DNA of 64,000 nt from Eubacterium sp. (GTDB taxonomy: Bacteria; Bacillota; Clostridia; Oscillospirales; Acutalibacteraceae): contig JAFSRN010000002.1 in assembly GCA_017446095.1 (NCBI GenBank), forward strand, positions 47,674 through 111,673, written 5' to 3'. Numbering within the stretch: the first letter of the stretch is position 1; each line of letters starts with the position of its first letter. This document shows positions 44,047 through 52,697 of this stretch, piece by piece. A program made the translations under genes and the position numbers. Below the pieces are notes generated by a model. It saw nothing but the letters and a program-made list of their open reading frames with translations, was not told where the DNA came from and did not search any database.

Positions 44047-44075
44047 TTGAAAACTTGATAAAATAATAGTACAAT
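44047..44075 (+). promoter_or_regulatory. glpK promoter
   Basis: TTGAAA (44047-44052), 17 bp, TACAAT (44070-44075). Confidence 0.65.
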
Positions 44076-44145
44076 ATAGGTTAGGAGTATTATATACTTC
44101 TGACTTATTTTTATCAGAGGTAAAACAGAATAAAGGAGTGTAATT

Positions 44146-45660
44146 ATGTCCGAAAAATTTGTAATGGCGCTTGACCAGGGCACAACGAGTTCAAGAGCCA
44201 TAATCTTTAACAAAGCAGGCGAAATCGTAAGCAAGAGCCAGAACGAATTTACACAGTACTATCCGCAAAACGGCTGGGTTGAGCACGACCCGAACGAGAT
44301 TTTGTTCAGCGTTATCCAGGCTATGATTGGCTGTATGCGCCCCGCAGGCACGGATAACACGGTTAACCCGAAGCAGATTGCAGGCATCGGCATCACCAAC
44401 CAGCGCGAAACCACAATCGTCTGGGATAAACACACCGGCAAGCCGATTTACAACGCTATCGTGTGGCAGTGCAGACGTACCGCGGAATACTGCGAGGAGC
44501 TAAAAAAAGACGGTCTTTCAGACTATATCAAGGATAAAACAGGACTTTTGATTGACGCATATTTCAGCGCAACCAAGATCAAGTGGATTCTCGACAACGT
44601 TGACGGCGCACGCGAAAAGGCTGAGTCAGGTCAGCTGCTGTTCGGCACAATCGACACCTGGCTGATATGGAATCTCACAGGCGGCAAATCGCACGTTACG
44701 GACTACTCAAACGCGTGCCGCACAATGCTCTTTGACATCGACAAGCTCTGCTGGGACGAGGAACTTTGCGAAAAGCTTGAAATCCCGATGTGCATGCTGC
44801 CCGAGGTTAAGCCGTCAAGCTGCGTATACGGTCATCTTGACAAAATCACCGGTATCGAGGAGCTTGCAGGCTGTCCGATTGCAGGCGCTATCGGCGACCA
44901 GCCCGGCGCTCTGTTTGGCCAGGGCTGTTTTGAAAAGGGTCAGGCAAAGAACACCTACGGCACAGGCTGCTTCCTGCTGATGAACACCGGCGAGGAGAGA
45001 ATTGACAGCAAGTCAAACCTGCTTTCGGGTATTGCCTGGGGTCTTGACGGCAAGGTTATCTACGACCTTGAAGGCTCGGCATTCAATGCCGGCTCGGTAA
45101 TCAAGTGGCTGCGCGACGAGCTTGAACTTATTGACGACGCGCGCGAGTGTGACGAGCTTGCAGAGGAAGTTCCTGACACCAACGGACTGTACCTTGTACC
45201 TGCGTTCACGGGTCTCGGCGCACCGTACTGGGATATGTACGCACGCGGAATTATGGTTGGTATCACACGCTCAATCAACAAGCGCCACGTTTGCCGTGCT
45301 GTGCTTGAGAGCATTACATACCAGATGACCGACCTGCTTGAAGCGATGATGAGCGACAGCGAGATTATGCTCAAAGACCTGCGTGTTGACGGCGGCGCGT
45401 CTGTATCCGACATTATGATGCAGATGCAGGCTGATATGACAGGCTGCAACGTTAACCGCCCTGTTAACCGCGAGGCTACGGCGCTCGGCGCTGCGTACCT
45501 TGCAGGACTTGCAACGGGCGTGTGGAAGGACACCGCGGAGATTGAGGAGAACAGAAAGGTTGATAAAATCTTTGTTCCGTCAATGCCGTCCGACATCAGA
45601 AACAAAAAATATTCCGACTGGAAGCGTGCGGTTGAACGCTCGCGCAACTGGGAGAGATAA
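44146..45660 (+). CDS. glpK: Glycerol kinase
   Basis: A 504-residue FGGY-family kinase forming glycerol 3-phosphate from glycerol and ATP in the cytoplasm. Motifs: [15 protein letters not shown] at the N-terminus, [29 protein letters not shown] and the second FGGY signature. A phosphorylatable His of the PTS-controlled type (near HVCRAVLE) is plausible but uncertain. Length is normal. It is alone, with its own promoter and terminator; no glpF, glpD or glpT is adjacent. Confidence 0.97.
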   Translation: MSEKFVMALDQGTTSSRAIIFNKAGEIVSKSQNEFTQYYPQNGWVEHDPNEILFSVIQAMIGCMRPAGTDNTVNPKQIAGIGITNQRETTIVWDKHTGKPIYNAIVWQCRRTAEYCEELKKDGLSDYIKDKTGLLIDAYFSATKIKWILDNVDGAREKAESGQLLFGTIDTWLIWNLTGGKSHVTDYSNACRTMLFDIDKLCWDEELCEKLEIPMCMLPEVKPSSCVYGHLDKITGIEELAGCPIAGAIGDQPGALFGQGCFEKGQAKNTYGTGCFLLMNTGEERIDSKSNLLSGIAWGLDGKVIYDLEGSAFNAGSVIKWLRDELELIDDARECDELAEEVPDTNGLYLVPAFTGLGAPYWDMYARGIMVGITRSINKRHVCRAVLESITYQMTDLLEAMMSDSEIMLKDLRVDGGASVSDIMMQMQADMTGCNVNRPVNREATALGAAYLAGLATGVWKDTAEIEENRKVDKIFVPSMPSDIRNKKYSDWKRAVERSRNWER

Positions 45661-45661
45661 G

Positions 45662-45688
45662 AAAAAAGCCCCTGCTTGGGGCTTTTTT
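45662..45688 (+). terminator. glpK terminator
   Basis: AAAAAAGCCCC-TGCTT-GGGGCTTTTTT directly after the stop; could also act on the convergent CHAP gene. Confidence 0.9.
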
Positions 45689-45689
45689 C

Positions 45690-45815
45690 AGTTAGCAGTT
45701 TGCAGTTGTCGGGCGGGAACCTTGGAGCGGTCGCCAGACCCTTTTGTCACCTGCGGTGACATTTCCCCTAGTAGGGGAATCTTCCCGCACCCGATTGTAT
45801 TGCGGAAGTGCTTTT
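45690..45815. repeat. Composite repeat between glpK and the CHAP gene
   Basis: AGTTAGCAGTTTGCAGTT-type units, GTCACCTGCGGTGAC (45746-45760) and TTCCCCTAGTAGGGGAA (45763-45779), modules also present in the MITE-like elements, and TTAACTGAAAA at the CHAP stop. Confidence 0.6.
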
Positions 45816-46502
45816 TTAACTGAAAAATCTTGCGAAGATTGATTCTTCCTTATCGCTGTCCTCTCTGTCGAGGTTGGTGATTGAAAACTCGCCTACCTCT
45901 TCGGGTGCGACGTTTGTATCCTGCTGATACTGTGTGTTTGTTTCCTGTTTTGCATTAATCAGCTTGTTGCGCAGCTCGGTGGTCATACCGCCGTTATATG
46001 CGTAGATGTAGCCGTAAAACGCCTGACCGTAGTGCGAGGTCATATCCTCGTACGTTCTCACGTCAAAGTATGTGCCGCCCCAGTGCGATTCGCTGATTGT
46101 AACGGAACCGTCTGCGTTTACCTTTTCAACAATGGCAACGTGCCTTGACCAGCAAGCAACTGCGCCAACCTTCGGTTCCTGACCGTAGGGGTAGTAGCCT
46201 GCAGCCTTGTTCATGCCGTACCACTCGCCTGCGTTACCGCCGGGGATAAGCGGCTTTTCGCCGTTCATCTCATATATTCTGCCGTATGCGTATGCAACGC
46301 AGTTGGGCATCGGTGTGCCTGTCTGGTGGTACCAGTTGAGCTGTGATGAATAATACGGTATGCTTGAATCGGGTGCTGTAAGTCTTGGTGTGTAATCTTC
46401 GTCCCCTTCGTACGCTGCAGCCGTCATCGGTGCAAGCGCGGACGCCATAATGGTAAGCATCAGTACAATCGGAATCAGTATCAATGTCTTTTTCTTAGTC
46501 AT
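45816..46502 (-). CDS. Secreted CHAP-domain peptidoglycan hydrolase
   Basis: A 228-residue exported protein with signal peptide (MTKKKTLILIP..., cleavage near AAAYEG). The CHAP (NlpC/P60-like) domain has the catalytic Cys in PMPNCVAYAYG and His in WSRHVAIVEKVN, followed by SESHWG. CHAP enzymes are amidases or endopeptidases cutting the peptide part of the wall. The ATG at 46502 is 8 nt after AGGAGG; the ATG at 46508 is too close, and the frame to 46664 has no support. A Glu/Asp/Gln-rich tail follows the domain. An extended -10 (TGCTATACT) lies near 46568-46576. Confidence 0.88.
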   Translation of the reverse strand: MTKKKTLILIPIVLMLTIMASALAPMTAAAYEGDEDYTPRLTAPDSSIPYYSSQLNWYHQTGTPMPNCVAYAYGRIYEMNGEKPLIPGGNAGEWYGMNKAAGYYPYGQEPKVGAVACWSRHVAIVEKVNADGSVTISESHWGGTYFDVRTYEDMTSHYGQAFYGYIYAYNGGMTTELRNKLINAKQETNTQYQQDTNVAPEEVGEFSITNLDREDSDKEESIFARFFS

Positions 46503-46719
46503 AATCATATCCTCCTTTCGGCATTTGCGCCGTGCTGGATTTGTCTTTTCTTTCGTTCCGACGGCTGACAGTATAGCAAATTTACCGTTTTGTAATCTAT
46601 AGGATATTTTCACAACCATTTTGTAATATTTTTGTAACTTATGTGAACTTTCAACAAAGTTCAACCGTTTCTGTTGACTTTTTAGCAGACATCAGTCTAT
46701 TTTCGACAATATATTATGC

Positions 46720-46748
46720 TTGAAACGCCATAAAAAATGTGGTAAAAT
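46720..46748 (+). promoter_or_regulatory. Promoter of the SCP2-like gene
   Basis: TTGAAA (46720-46725), 17 bp, TAAAAT (46743-46748). The 327-bp gap 46503-46829 holds this promoter, the divergent CHAP promoter and GTTCA/TTGAAC words; no gene is seen. Confidence 0.65.
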
Positions 46749-46829
46749 ATACAATATAAACAAGCCGCATTTCGGTGAAAAATGCGGCGCGTAATTTAAA
46801 ATTATATATTATAATACGGAGGAATAAAA

Positions 46830-47159
46830 ATGGCACTTACTTATGAGCAGGTTGTTGACGCTGCAAGGAACAGATTCAGCGATGTTGACATTTCGTCGGT
46901 AGTCGGCACAAGAGCCTTCCAGATTAACATTGAGGGCAAGGCTGCAAACGGCATTTTTTACATCGAAATCAAGGACGGTCACGTTAACGTTGAGCCGTAT
47001 GAGTACTACGACAGAAACGCCGTGTTCCATATGAACGCAACCAATTTTATTAAGTTGCTTGACGGCAAGCTTGACCCGATTGTTGCTTTTACAGTAGGCA
47101 AAATCAAGGTTGACGGCGACCTCAATGCAGCGCTTGAAATGATTAAGTTTCTCAAATAA
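46830..47159 (+). CDS. SCP2 sterol-binding-like protein
   Basis: A 109-residue soluble protein of the SCP-2 type: strand pattern QINIEGKAANGIFYIEIKDGHVNV followed by the hydrophobic-tunnel helix region (NFIKLLDGKLDPIVAFTVGKIKVDGDL). In bacteria such small members are thought to bind lipids or other hydrophobic ligands; the actual ligand is unknown. GGAGG ribosome site, own promoter, and a terminator directly downstream. Confidence 0.85.
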   Translation: MALTYEQVVDAARNRFSDVDISSVVGTRAFQINIEGKAANGIFYIEIKDGHVNVEPYEYYDRNAVFHMNATNFIKLLDGKLDPIVAFTVGKIKVDGDLNAALEMIKFLK

Positions 47160-47160
47160 A

Positions 47161-47187
47161 AAAAAGACACCTATGGGTGTCTTTTTT
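47161..47187 (+). terminator. Terminator after the SCP2-like gene
   Basis: AAAAAGACACC-TAT-GGGTGTCTTTTTTT; symmetric, so it may also stop the convergent gene at 47228. Confidence 0.9.
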
Positions 47188-47190
47188 TAG

Positions 47191-47226
47191 TGGACAGTGT
47201 ACAGTGAACAGTGGACAGTGGACAGG
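47191..47226. repeat. Heptamer array, GTGGACA type
   Basis: GTGGACA-GTGTACA-GTGAACA-GTGGACA-GTGGACA, five clean 7-bp units ending at the stop codon of the gene at 47228. Confidence 0.9.
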
Positions 47227-47227
47227 T

Positions 47228-47731
47228 TTATGCGAGCTTATCATGAAGCCACTGTGTAAACGTGCCGTAGTTTTTGGGGAAGTTCTGCGAGCCGGACGCC
47301 TTGAGCTTCTTCCCGCCGTTCACACTTGCGGTCAAATTGAACATAGTGCCGTCGAGCACGCCCTTTGGATGCGCACCGTGAAAGCCGTTCCACTTCCCCG
47401 CCTTACATTCGTTGAGTATGTCAATAACCTCCTGCGTGTCGCACTCGGCGCTCTGCAGCAGCTCCCTGTTCTCGCCTTCGCCGCCGTAACGGATCTGGTA
47501 GTGCGCGATTTGCGCCGTACCGCCGTCTGCGATAATCTCATATTCCTCGCTGCCGCGCATACCGCTGATGTGCAGAGTAAGGCTTTCAAACTGCGTAATT
47601 TCGCCAATCGGCTCGGGCTTATTGCCCAAATTCCTGCCAAAGAACATAAATATCACCCCTGCAATTATTGCGCACAGCAGCACCGCTGCTGCCGCCGTTA
47701 TTATTACTGTGCGTTTGCTGACCTGCTTCAT
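47228..47731 (-). CDS. Membrane-anchored extracytoplasmic protein, unknown
   Basis: A 167-residue protein with one N-terminal membrane segment (residues about 9-31) and an outside domain. The outside part has a beta-rich start (ESLTLHISGMRGSEEYEI) and an Asn/Gly-rich end with a motif GKWNGFHGAHPKGVLDG. I do not recognise the family. It lies 15 bp downstream of the secreted nuclease, in the same direction as the carboxypeptidase and sortase-like genes, so a cell-surface role is likely. Start ATG at 47731 with GAGGTG. Confidence 0.7.
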   Translation of the reverse strand: MKQVSKRTVIITAAAAVLLCAIIAGVIFMFFGRNLGNKPEPIGEITQFESLTLHISGMRGSEEYEIIADGGTAQIAHYQIRYGGEGENRELLQSAECDTQEVIDILNECKAGKWNGFHGAHPKGVLDGTMFNLTASVNGGKKLKASGSQNFPKNYGTFTQWLHDKLA

Positions 47732-47746
47732 TTACACCTCATACCG

Positions 47747-48964
47747 CTACTTTGTTTTTACGGATTTTACTGATGACCACGCCGAATAGTACTTCTTGCC
47801 GCCAACTGTTTTGTACGTCCTGATGCGGAAGTAGTACTTCTTTTTTGCCTTGAGCTTTGTGATTTTGCGGCTTGCGGTTGCGTTTTTGCCGACTGTAACA
47901 ACCTTTGCGTTTTTCATTTTTGCCGACAGCGCAAACTGCACCTGATAGCCCGTGGTCTGCGTGCGCTGGCGCTTCCATGTGACGGTAACAGCCTTTTTTG
48001 CGGCTTTGAGTTTGCTTATGGATGTCGACTTCGGCACAATTTTAAATGTGTACTTTTTGCTGCCGGTGTAGTCGTCTTTGCCCTTTACCGTCACGGTTGC
48101 CGTGCCGACGTTGGTGTTTGCCGAATACGCCACTGTGTAGCAGTCTGCAGGCAGCACAGCGCCGCCGAGCTTTATCTTTACCGCAGGTTTGCACGCCTTG
48201 CCGCTGTAAACATACTGCTTTTTGGAAAGCTCTATGTACGCGCCGGAAATGTCGATAGTTTCGCCCGTTTCGATATTATCGCCCGTTGCATAGTCGATGC
48301 TAACGCCGCTCTGCACGTTGTAAACGAACACGCAGAATTTGACCGACGCGCCGTTGTCGTCTACGCTTTCGGCTTCCATAATAACGCCGTAGGCAAGCAG
48401 GTTGTCGCCGGCAAACGCAGGCGTTACGCGGTAAAGCACGTTGTTTGCCGCGTTCTTTTTAACATAGTCGCTTACCTCATTTTCAAACGGCAGCATACCG
48501 CTGACGTTGAAGGCGCGCGTGCCTGTCATAAGATTATTCTTGTTAGCATCCTCGCCCGTGAGCTGCCAGCCGATAAGGTGCGAGCGGTTGTACAGCCAGC
48601 CACCGCTAATGCAGTCGTACTTATTCTGCTTCCAGCCCGTGGGGTAAACGCTGCTGATATCGCCCCTTTTGCCTGTGGGCATAAGCGTTTGGTCGATGTT
48701 TGCAATGCACGCCGTAACCCTGCCGAGGCTGTCAAGCTTGCCGTATGTTTCATAAATACTCTGATTGAGCTGCGACGCGGTAAACTTCGGCTCGCCGCCG
48801 TTAATCACCTCGTAAAAATCGCCGTCGTACGCAGGAATGCTGTACCCTGCAAAAGAAAATGCGGCAATAGTCTTTTTGAAAGCAGACGCAAAAACGCCCG
48901 TCGGCACCTGCAGTGCCGAGAGCGTTATAAATATGGTTATTATAATAGATACTAACCGTTTCAT
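47747..48964 (-). CDS. Secreted DNA/RNA non-specific endonuclease with Ig/Fn3-type tail
   Basis: A 405-residue exported nuclease (EndA/NucM-like beta-beta-alpha metal fold). The active-site motif is NRSHL at about 126-130, with His129 as base, and the metal Asn lies in NKNNLMTGTR (141-150); DRGH is the commoner form of this motif. The segment GMLPFENEVSDYV is also typical. Residues about 240-405 form the same basic two-module tail as in the proteins at 6234 and 30613. The ATG at 48964 has GGTGG. Such nucleases serve nutrient scavenging, DNA uptake or biofilm turnover. Confidence 0.9.
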   Translation of the reverse strand: MKRLVSIIITIFITLSALQVPTGVFASAFKKTIAAFSFAGYSIPAYDGDFYEVINGGEPKFTASQLNQSIYETYGKLDSLGRVTACIANIDQTLMPTGKRGDISSVYPTGWKQNKYDCISGGWLYNRSHLIGWQLTGEDANKNNLMTGTRAFNVSGMLPFENEVSDYVKKNAANNVLYRVTPAFAGDNLLAYGVIMEAESVDDNGASVKFCVFVYNVQSGVSIDYATGDNIETGETIDISGAYIELSKKQYVYSGKACKPAVKIKLGGAVLPADCYTVAYSANTNVGTATVTVKGKDDYTGSKKYTFKIVPKSTSISKLKAAKKAVTVTWKRQRTQTTGYQVQFALSAKMKNAKVVTVGKNATASRKITKLKAKKKYYFRIRTYKTVGGKKYYSAWSSVKSVKTK

Positions 48965-48992
48965 TGTACCACCCAATTCTTGAGCTTTGAGC

Positions 48993-50147
48993 TTAATACT
49001 TCGTATCTGCATATTTATCTATATACTGATACAGCTTTTTCATATCGTCCCAGCGCAGGTTCGCGCTCTTTGCGCCGAGCACCGTAACAACATACGTTTT
49101 GCCGTTGTACTCATACACGCCGCTGAAGCAGCTGCCCGCGTGCGAGGTGTAGCCCGTTTTGCCGCCTTTGTGGTTTGGCGAATAGTCCTTGAGCATATCG
49201 GTAGTGTAAACCGTTTTGCGTTCCTTATCGCGTTTTGTTTTGAAGCTGTACTTGCGCGTTGCAATAACCGTGCGGAATTCCATACTTGTGGAATATATGT
49301 AACCCATCGTCAGCGAAACATCGTACGCCGACGAGTAGTGATTCTTCGCGTCGAGTCCGTGCGGTGTAACGTAGTGCGTGTCCTTAAGCCCGAGTTCCTT
49401 TGCCTTTGCGTTCATCTTTTTTGCAAAGCCGGAAACCGAGCCGCCTATGCCTTCCGCAATCGCGGTTGCCGCGTCGTTTGACGACGGCAGCATAAGCGCA
49501 TACATAAGCGATTTGTAGGTGTAAACATCGCCCGGCGTCATATTGAGATAGCCGTATTCCGTCCACGCCGCATTCCGGGAAACCTTGGTTGTTCCGCCGT
49601 ACTCACCGCTTTCAAGCAGCAGGGTTGCAGTCATAATCTTTGTAGTGCTTGCCTGCTTGCGGCGCTTGCGGCTGAACTTGCCGTAAATAAGCTGCTCATC
49701 CTCAATGCACCAGATGCACGCGCTGCCGGAATTAAGCTTTTTTGTTACAATATTGGTTGTGGTAACAGTTACGTTTTTAACCGCCTTTGTGGCGTTTTTA
49801 TCGCCGTCAACAACAATGCGCCATGTGCCTGTGCGGCGGCGACGGTATTCTTTTGGGAAAGTAATTTTAACCGTTGCCGTGTTGCCCTTTTCAGTTTTGT
49901 AAACCTTAATAGTTCTGTAGCGCTGAGTTTTGTTGCTGTAAAGCTGCAGGCGCACCGTTCTGCCGTCGTTTGCAGGGGTTACGGTGAGGTCGCGCGTGAG
50001 TTCCTTTTTGTAAGAGCAGGTAACTCTGTACGCAACGCCCTTAAGCGTGGTTTTGTCCTTGGCAATCTCTGTGGCAAAAAGGTTTTGCCCGGTGAAGACT
50101 GAGAACATCACAACAAAAATCAGTATCTTTGCTATGGTTTTTTTCAT
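48993..50147 (-). CDS. D-alanyl-D-alanine carboxypeptidase (S11, DacF/PBP5 type) with N-terminal Ig-like domain
   Basis: A 384-residue exported DD-carboxypeptidase trimming the stem pentapeptide. Signal peptide ends near LFATE. Residues about 31-130 form an Ig-like extra domain not found in classical PBP5 proteins. The S11 domain follows: STTK at 167-170, SSN at 222-224, KTG at 330-332. The C-terminal beta domain of PBP5 is missing; the protein ends shortly after the catalytic domain. It starts 1 nt before the end of the sortase-like gene, so the two are coupled. Confidence 0.93.
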   Translation of the reverse strand: MKKTIAKILIFVVMFSVFTGQNLFATEIAKDKTTLKGVAYRVTCSYKKELTRDLTVTPANDGRTVRLQLYSNKTQRYRTIKVYKTEKGNTATVKITFPKEYRRRRTGTWRIVVDGDKNATKAVKNVTVTTTNIVTKKLNSGSACIWCIEDEQLIYGKFSRKRRKQASTTKIMTATLLLESGEYGGTTKVSRNAAWTEYGYLNMTPGDVYTYKSLMYALMLPSSNDAATAIAEGIGGSVSGFAKKMNAKAKELGLKDTHYVTPHGLDAKNHYSSAYDVSLTMGYIYSTSMEFRTVIATRKYSFKTKRDKERKTVYTTDMLKDYSPNHKGGKTGYTSHAGSCFSGVYEYNGKTYVVTVLGAKSANLRWDDMKKLYQYIDKYADTKY

Positions 50148-50148
50148 G

Positions 50149-51324
50149 CTAAAAATCCTTTGCAGTTAACTGTTTGGTTTTTGTGTGGTCTTTGTTTGTA
50201 TATATTTCAGGGTACCAGTCGGTTGCAAGCGTGTATGGATTTTGCTCTTTGTTTTCATCGTACCACGCCTGCGTGTGACGGATTCGTTTGTTTTCCTTTG
50301 TGGTTTCTATTTTCTTGAACTTCCTGCCGCTCACGCGCTTGCATAAAAGCACAAAACGCGAATCGGGCTCGGTGTCCGTTGGCATATTTATTGAAAGATA
50401 GTAGTCGTCGTAGTCAAACTCTGCGGTTGTAACGTACAGCGAGCGCGTTCCCACACGGTCAATATACGACTTAAAGCTGCGCTCTGTCAGGTTGCCCCAC
50501 GCGTTATATGGGAACACATAGCCGTTGTCGTTATCGGGGTTAGTGTTTGCGTAGTAAGCCGCAACCACCTGATAAACCTCGTCGTCAAACAGCGTTTTGA
50601 ACACAACGCGCTGCTTTGCGCTGATATATGACGCCGACGTTGAGTAGTAAACCTCAAGCGGGTTATCCTCAAGCGCAACGGAACGCAGGTGCTGATCCTT
50701 AAGCACCGTACCGCCGAATTCCATAAGCGCCGCGCCGCCCTTCTTTGTGCCGCTGACGGGTATGCTCTTGTCGTAATCGCCAAATTCAAGCGTGCCGGCA
50801 GCCTTTACGTCCATGCCGTATACGTCGCAAAACTCCTCGCGTATGCCTTTGGGGTAATCAACGCCGTACTTTTCAATATACGGCTTGAGGTACGCAACCC
50901 GCATATAGTCGTAAATCCGCATACCGCCGAACACCGCGCCTGCAATGACAGCAAGCGCAATAACCGCAAACGCAAGACGGCGTGTGAACACCTTTTTGAT
51001 AAAGCCTTTGATTGCAGGCATAAGCCGCGTTTTTGCATTAGCCTTGATGATGTCCTTGTTCGGCTTGATTATCGGCTTTTTCTCTGCCTTTTCTTTCTTG
51101 GGTTTAGGCTGTTTTTCAGGCTTTTCCTTCTTGGGTTTCGGTTCCTTTTTCGGCTTGGGCTCTTCCTTTGGCTTCGGCTCTTTTTCAGGCGCTTTTGTTT
51201 CAGTCGGTTCTTCGCTTTTTGCAGGCTCACGCTGAACGTTAAACGCTCTTAACGCTTCTTCCTGCTCTTCCCTTATGCGCTGTAAAACATTTTCAAGTTC
51301 GTTATAATCAAAATTGTCAGACAT
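50149..51324 (-). CDS. Membrane protein with degenerate class B sortase-like domain
   Basis: A 391-residue protein. Residues 1-110 are cytoplasmic and very rich in Lys, Glu and Pro (KPKEEPKPKKEPKPKKEKP-type runs). One membrane segment is near 115-138. The outside domain (about 180-345) follows the class B sortase pattern: FKTLFDDEVYQVVAAYY, then YVFPYNAWGNLTERSFKSYIDRVGTRSLY, then a DDYYLSINM strand and SRFVLLCKR. The last strand is where TLSTC carries the catalytic Cys; here it reads LSINM, and the GHN-type His is not seen, while the Arg remains. It is probably an inactive sortase fold acting as a scaffold. It heads an operon with the carboxypeptidase and nuclease. Fold assignment is by eye. 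Confidence 0.65.
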   Translation of the reverse strand: MSDNFDYNELENVLQRIREEQEEALRAFNVQREPAKSEEPTETKAPEKEPKPKEEPKPKKEPKPKKEKPEKQPKPKKEKAEKKPIIKPNKDIIKANAKTRLMPAIKGFIKKVFTRRLAFAVIALAVIAGAVFGGMRIYDYMRVAYLKPYIEKYGVDYPKGIREEFCDVYGMDVKAAGTLEFGDYDKSIPVSGTKKGGAALMEFGGTVLKDQHLRSVALEDNPLEVYYSTSASYISAKQRVVFKTLFDDEVYQVVAAYYANTNPDNDNGYVFPYNAWGNLTERSFKSYIDRVGTRSLYVTTAEFDYDDYYLSINMPTDTEPDSRFVLLCKRVSGRKFKKIETTKENKRIRHTQAWYDENKEQNPYTLATDWYPEIYTNKDHTKTKQLTAKDF

Positions 51325-51335
51325 ACTTTCACCGT

Positions 51336-51374
51336 TTATTTAATTCCGAATTCCTAAATCCGAATTCCGAATTA
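51336..51374. repeat. Heptamer array, AATTCCG/AATTCCT type
   Basis: AATTCCG-AATTCCT-AAATCCG-AATTCCG-AATT between the sortase-like gene and thiI, ending 1-2 nt from the thiI stop. Confidence 0.8.
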
Positions 51375-51375
51375 A

Positions 51376-52545
51376 CTACTTTATAACCGTTTTCCTCGCG
51401 CCGTCGACTGCGCGCTGAATAAGCGCTTCGCTGTCGAGCGCGGATTCCGCTTCGATCACCGCGTCAAGCTGCGGACGCGTTTTCGGGTGCTTTGGCGTGA
51501 ACACCGTGCAGCAGTCCTCGTACGGTAAAATCGAGGTATCAAACGTGTCAATCCTGCGCGAAATGCGTATAATCTCGTCCTTGTCCATACCGATGCAGGG
51601 GCGGAAAACAGGCATCACGCACGCCGCGTCCGTACAGCCGAGCGCATAGATTGTCTGGCTTGCGACCTGCCCCACGCTTTCGCCTGTGATGAGGGCAGAG
51701 CAGTTCTGGTGATTTGCAATAATCTCGCTCACCTTCATCATATATCTTCTCATAATAATAGTAAAATATTCCTCGGGGCAGTCCTTGCGGATTTGCTCCT
51801 GGATTTCCGTAAACGGCACAACGTAGGTTGCAATCGGTCCGCTGTACTTTGCCACGCGGTGCAGAAGTTCCATAACCTTTTGCTCTGCAAGTTCGGTGGT
51901 GTACGGCGGCGAAGCAAAGTGTACTGCAACAAGTTCGATGCCGCGCTTTGCCATCATATACGCCGCGACGGGTGAATCAATGCCGCCGCTTATCAGCACA
52001 GCCGCCCTGCCGCTGGTGCTTACAGGCATACCGCCTGCGCCCTTGATGTTGTTGCCGCGCACAAAGGCGTAATTGTCGCGAATTTCCACCGTAACGGTTA
52101 CGTCGGGGTTATGCACGTCGACCTTGAGGTGGTTGAACTTTGACAGCAGGTAGCCGCCGAGTTCGCGCGCGATTTCGGGCGATTTGAGCGGAAAACGCTT
52201 GTCGCTGCGCTTCGCCTCAACCTTAAAGGTTTTTGCAAGCGAAAGCTCGTCCTCAAGGTACTCGCTGCTGGTTGCCCTGATGGAATCCATATCCTTTTCT
52301 GCAACAGCCGCGCGCGACAGCGCCGCAATGCCAAAAACCTTTTTGAGCCTGTCCACCGCGTCGTCAAGGTCGGTGTTTTCGTCCACAGGCTTAACCATAA
52401 TGGTCGACTGGCTTTTGGTGAAAGTGAACTCGCCAAGATCGCGCAGCGCCTTTTTCATATTCTTAATGAGTATGTCCTCAAAGGTGTTGCGGTTAAGCCC
52501 TTTGAGCACAAGCTCGCCGTTTTTGATTAAAACAATTTCGTTCAT
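51376..52545 (-). CDS. thiI: tRNA 4-thiouridine sulfurtransferase ThiI
   Basis: A 389-residue enzyme adenylating U8 of tRNA and inserting sulfur; it may also feed thiamin thiazole synthesis. An N-terminal ferredoxin-like and THUMP region (about 1-165) precedes the PP-loop domain with SGGIDSP at 186-192. There is no C-terminal rhodanese domain, as in Bacillus-type ThiI, where a dedicated cysteine desulfurase hands over sulfur. Such a gene lies directly upstream. Cys residues in CVMPVFRPC and YEDCCTVF are candidates for the sulfur-carrying thiol. Start ATG with GGAG. Confidence 0.95.
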   Translation of the reverse strand: MNEIVLIKNGELVLKGLNRNTFEDILIKNMKKALRDLGEFTFTKSQSTIMVKPVDENTDLDDAVDRLKKVFGIAALSRAAVAEKDMDSIRATSSEYLEDELSLAKTFKVEAKRSDKRFPLKSPEIARELGGYLLSKFNHLKVDVHNPDVTVTVEIRDNYAFVRGNNIKGAGGMPVSTSGRAAVLISGGIDSPVAAYMMAKRGIELVAVHFASPPYTTELAEQKVMELLHRVAKYSGPIATYVVPFTEIQEQIRKDCPEEYFTIIMRRYMMKVSEIIANHQNCSALITGESVGQVASQTIYALGCTDAACVMPVFRPCIGMDKDEIIRISRRIDTFDTSILPYEDCCTVFTPKHPKTRPQLDAVIEAESALDSEALIQRAVDGARKTVIK

Positions 52546-52566
52546 ATATAATCTCCAAACCTATTT

Positions 52567-52697
52567 GCCTTCCCCTTGAGGGGAAGGGGGACCGCTTGCG
52601 GTGGATGAGGTGTAACTTTAAAGTAACGTTACATATTGTTTTCCACCTCATCCGTCACTCCCGATGGTCGTGACACCTTCCCCTCAAGGGGAAGGCT
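52567..52697. mobile_element. MITE-like element, copy 2
   Basis: A 131-bp element bounded by inverted TGCCTTCCCCTTGAGG-type ends, with the inner GATGAGGTG/CACCTCATC pair as in copy 1 (28853-28979) but a different centre. It fills the gap between thiI and the cysteine desulfurase; its right end touches the desulfurase stop codon (52700-52698). Confidence 0.8.
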
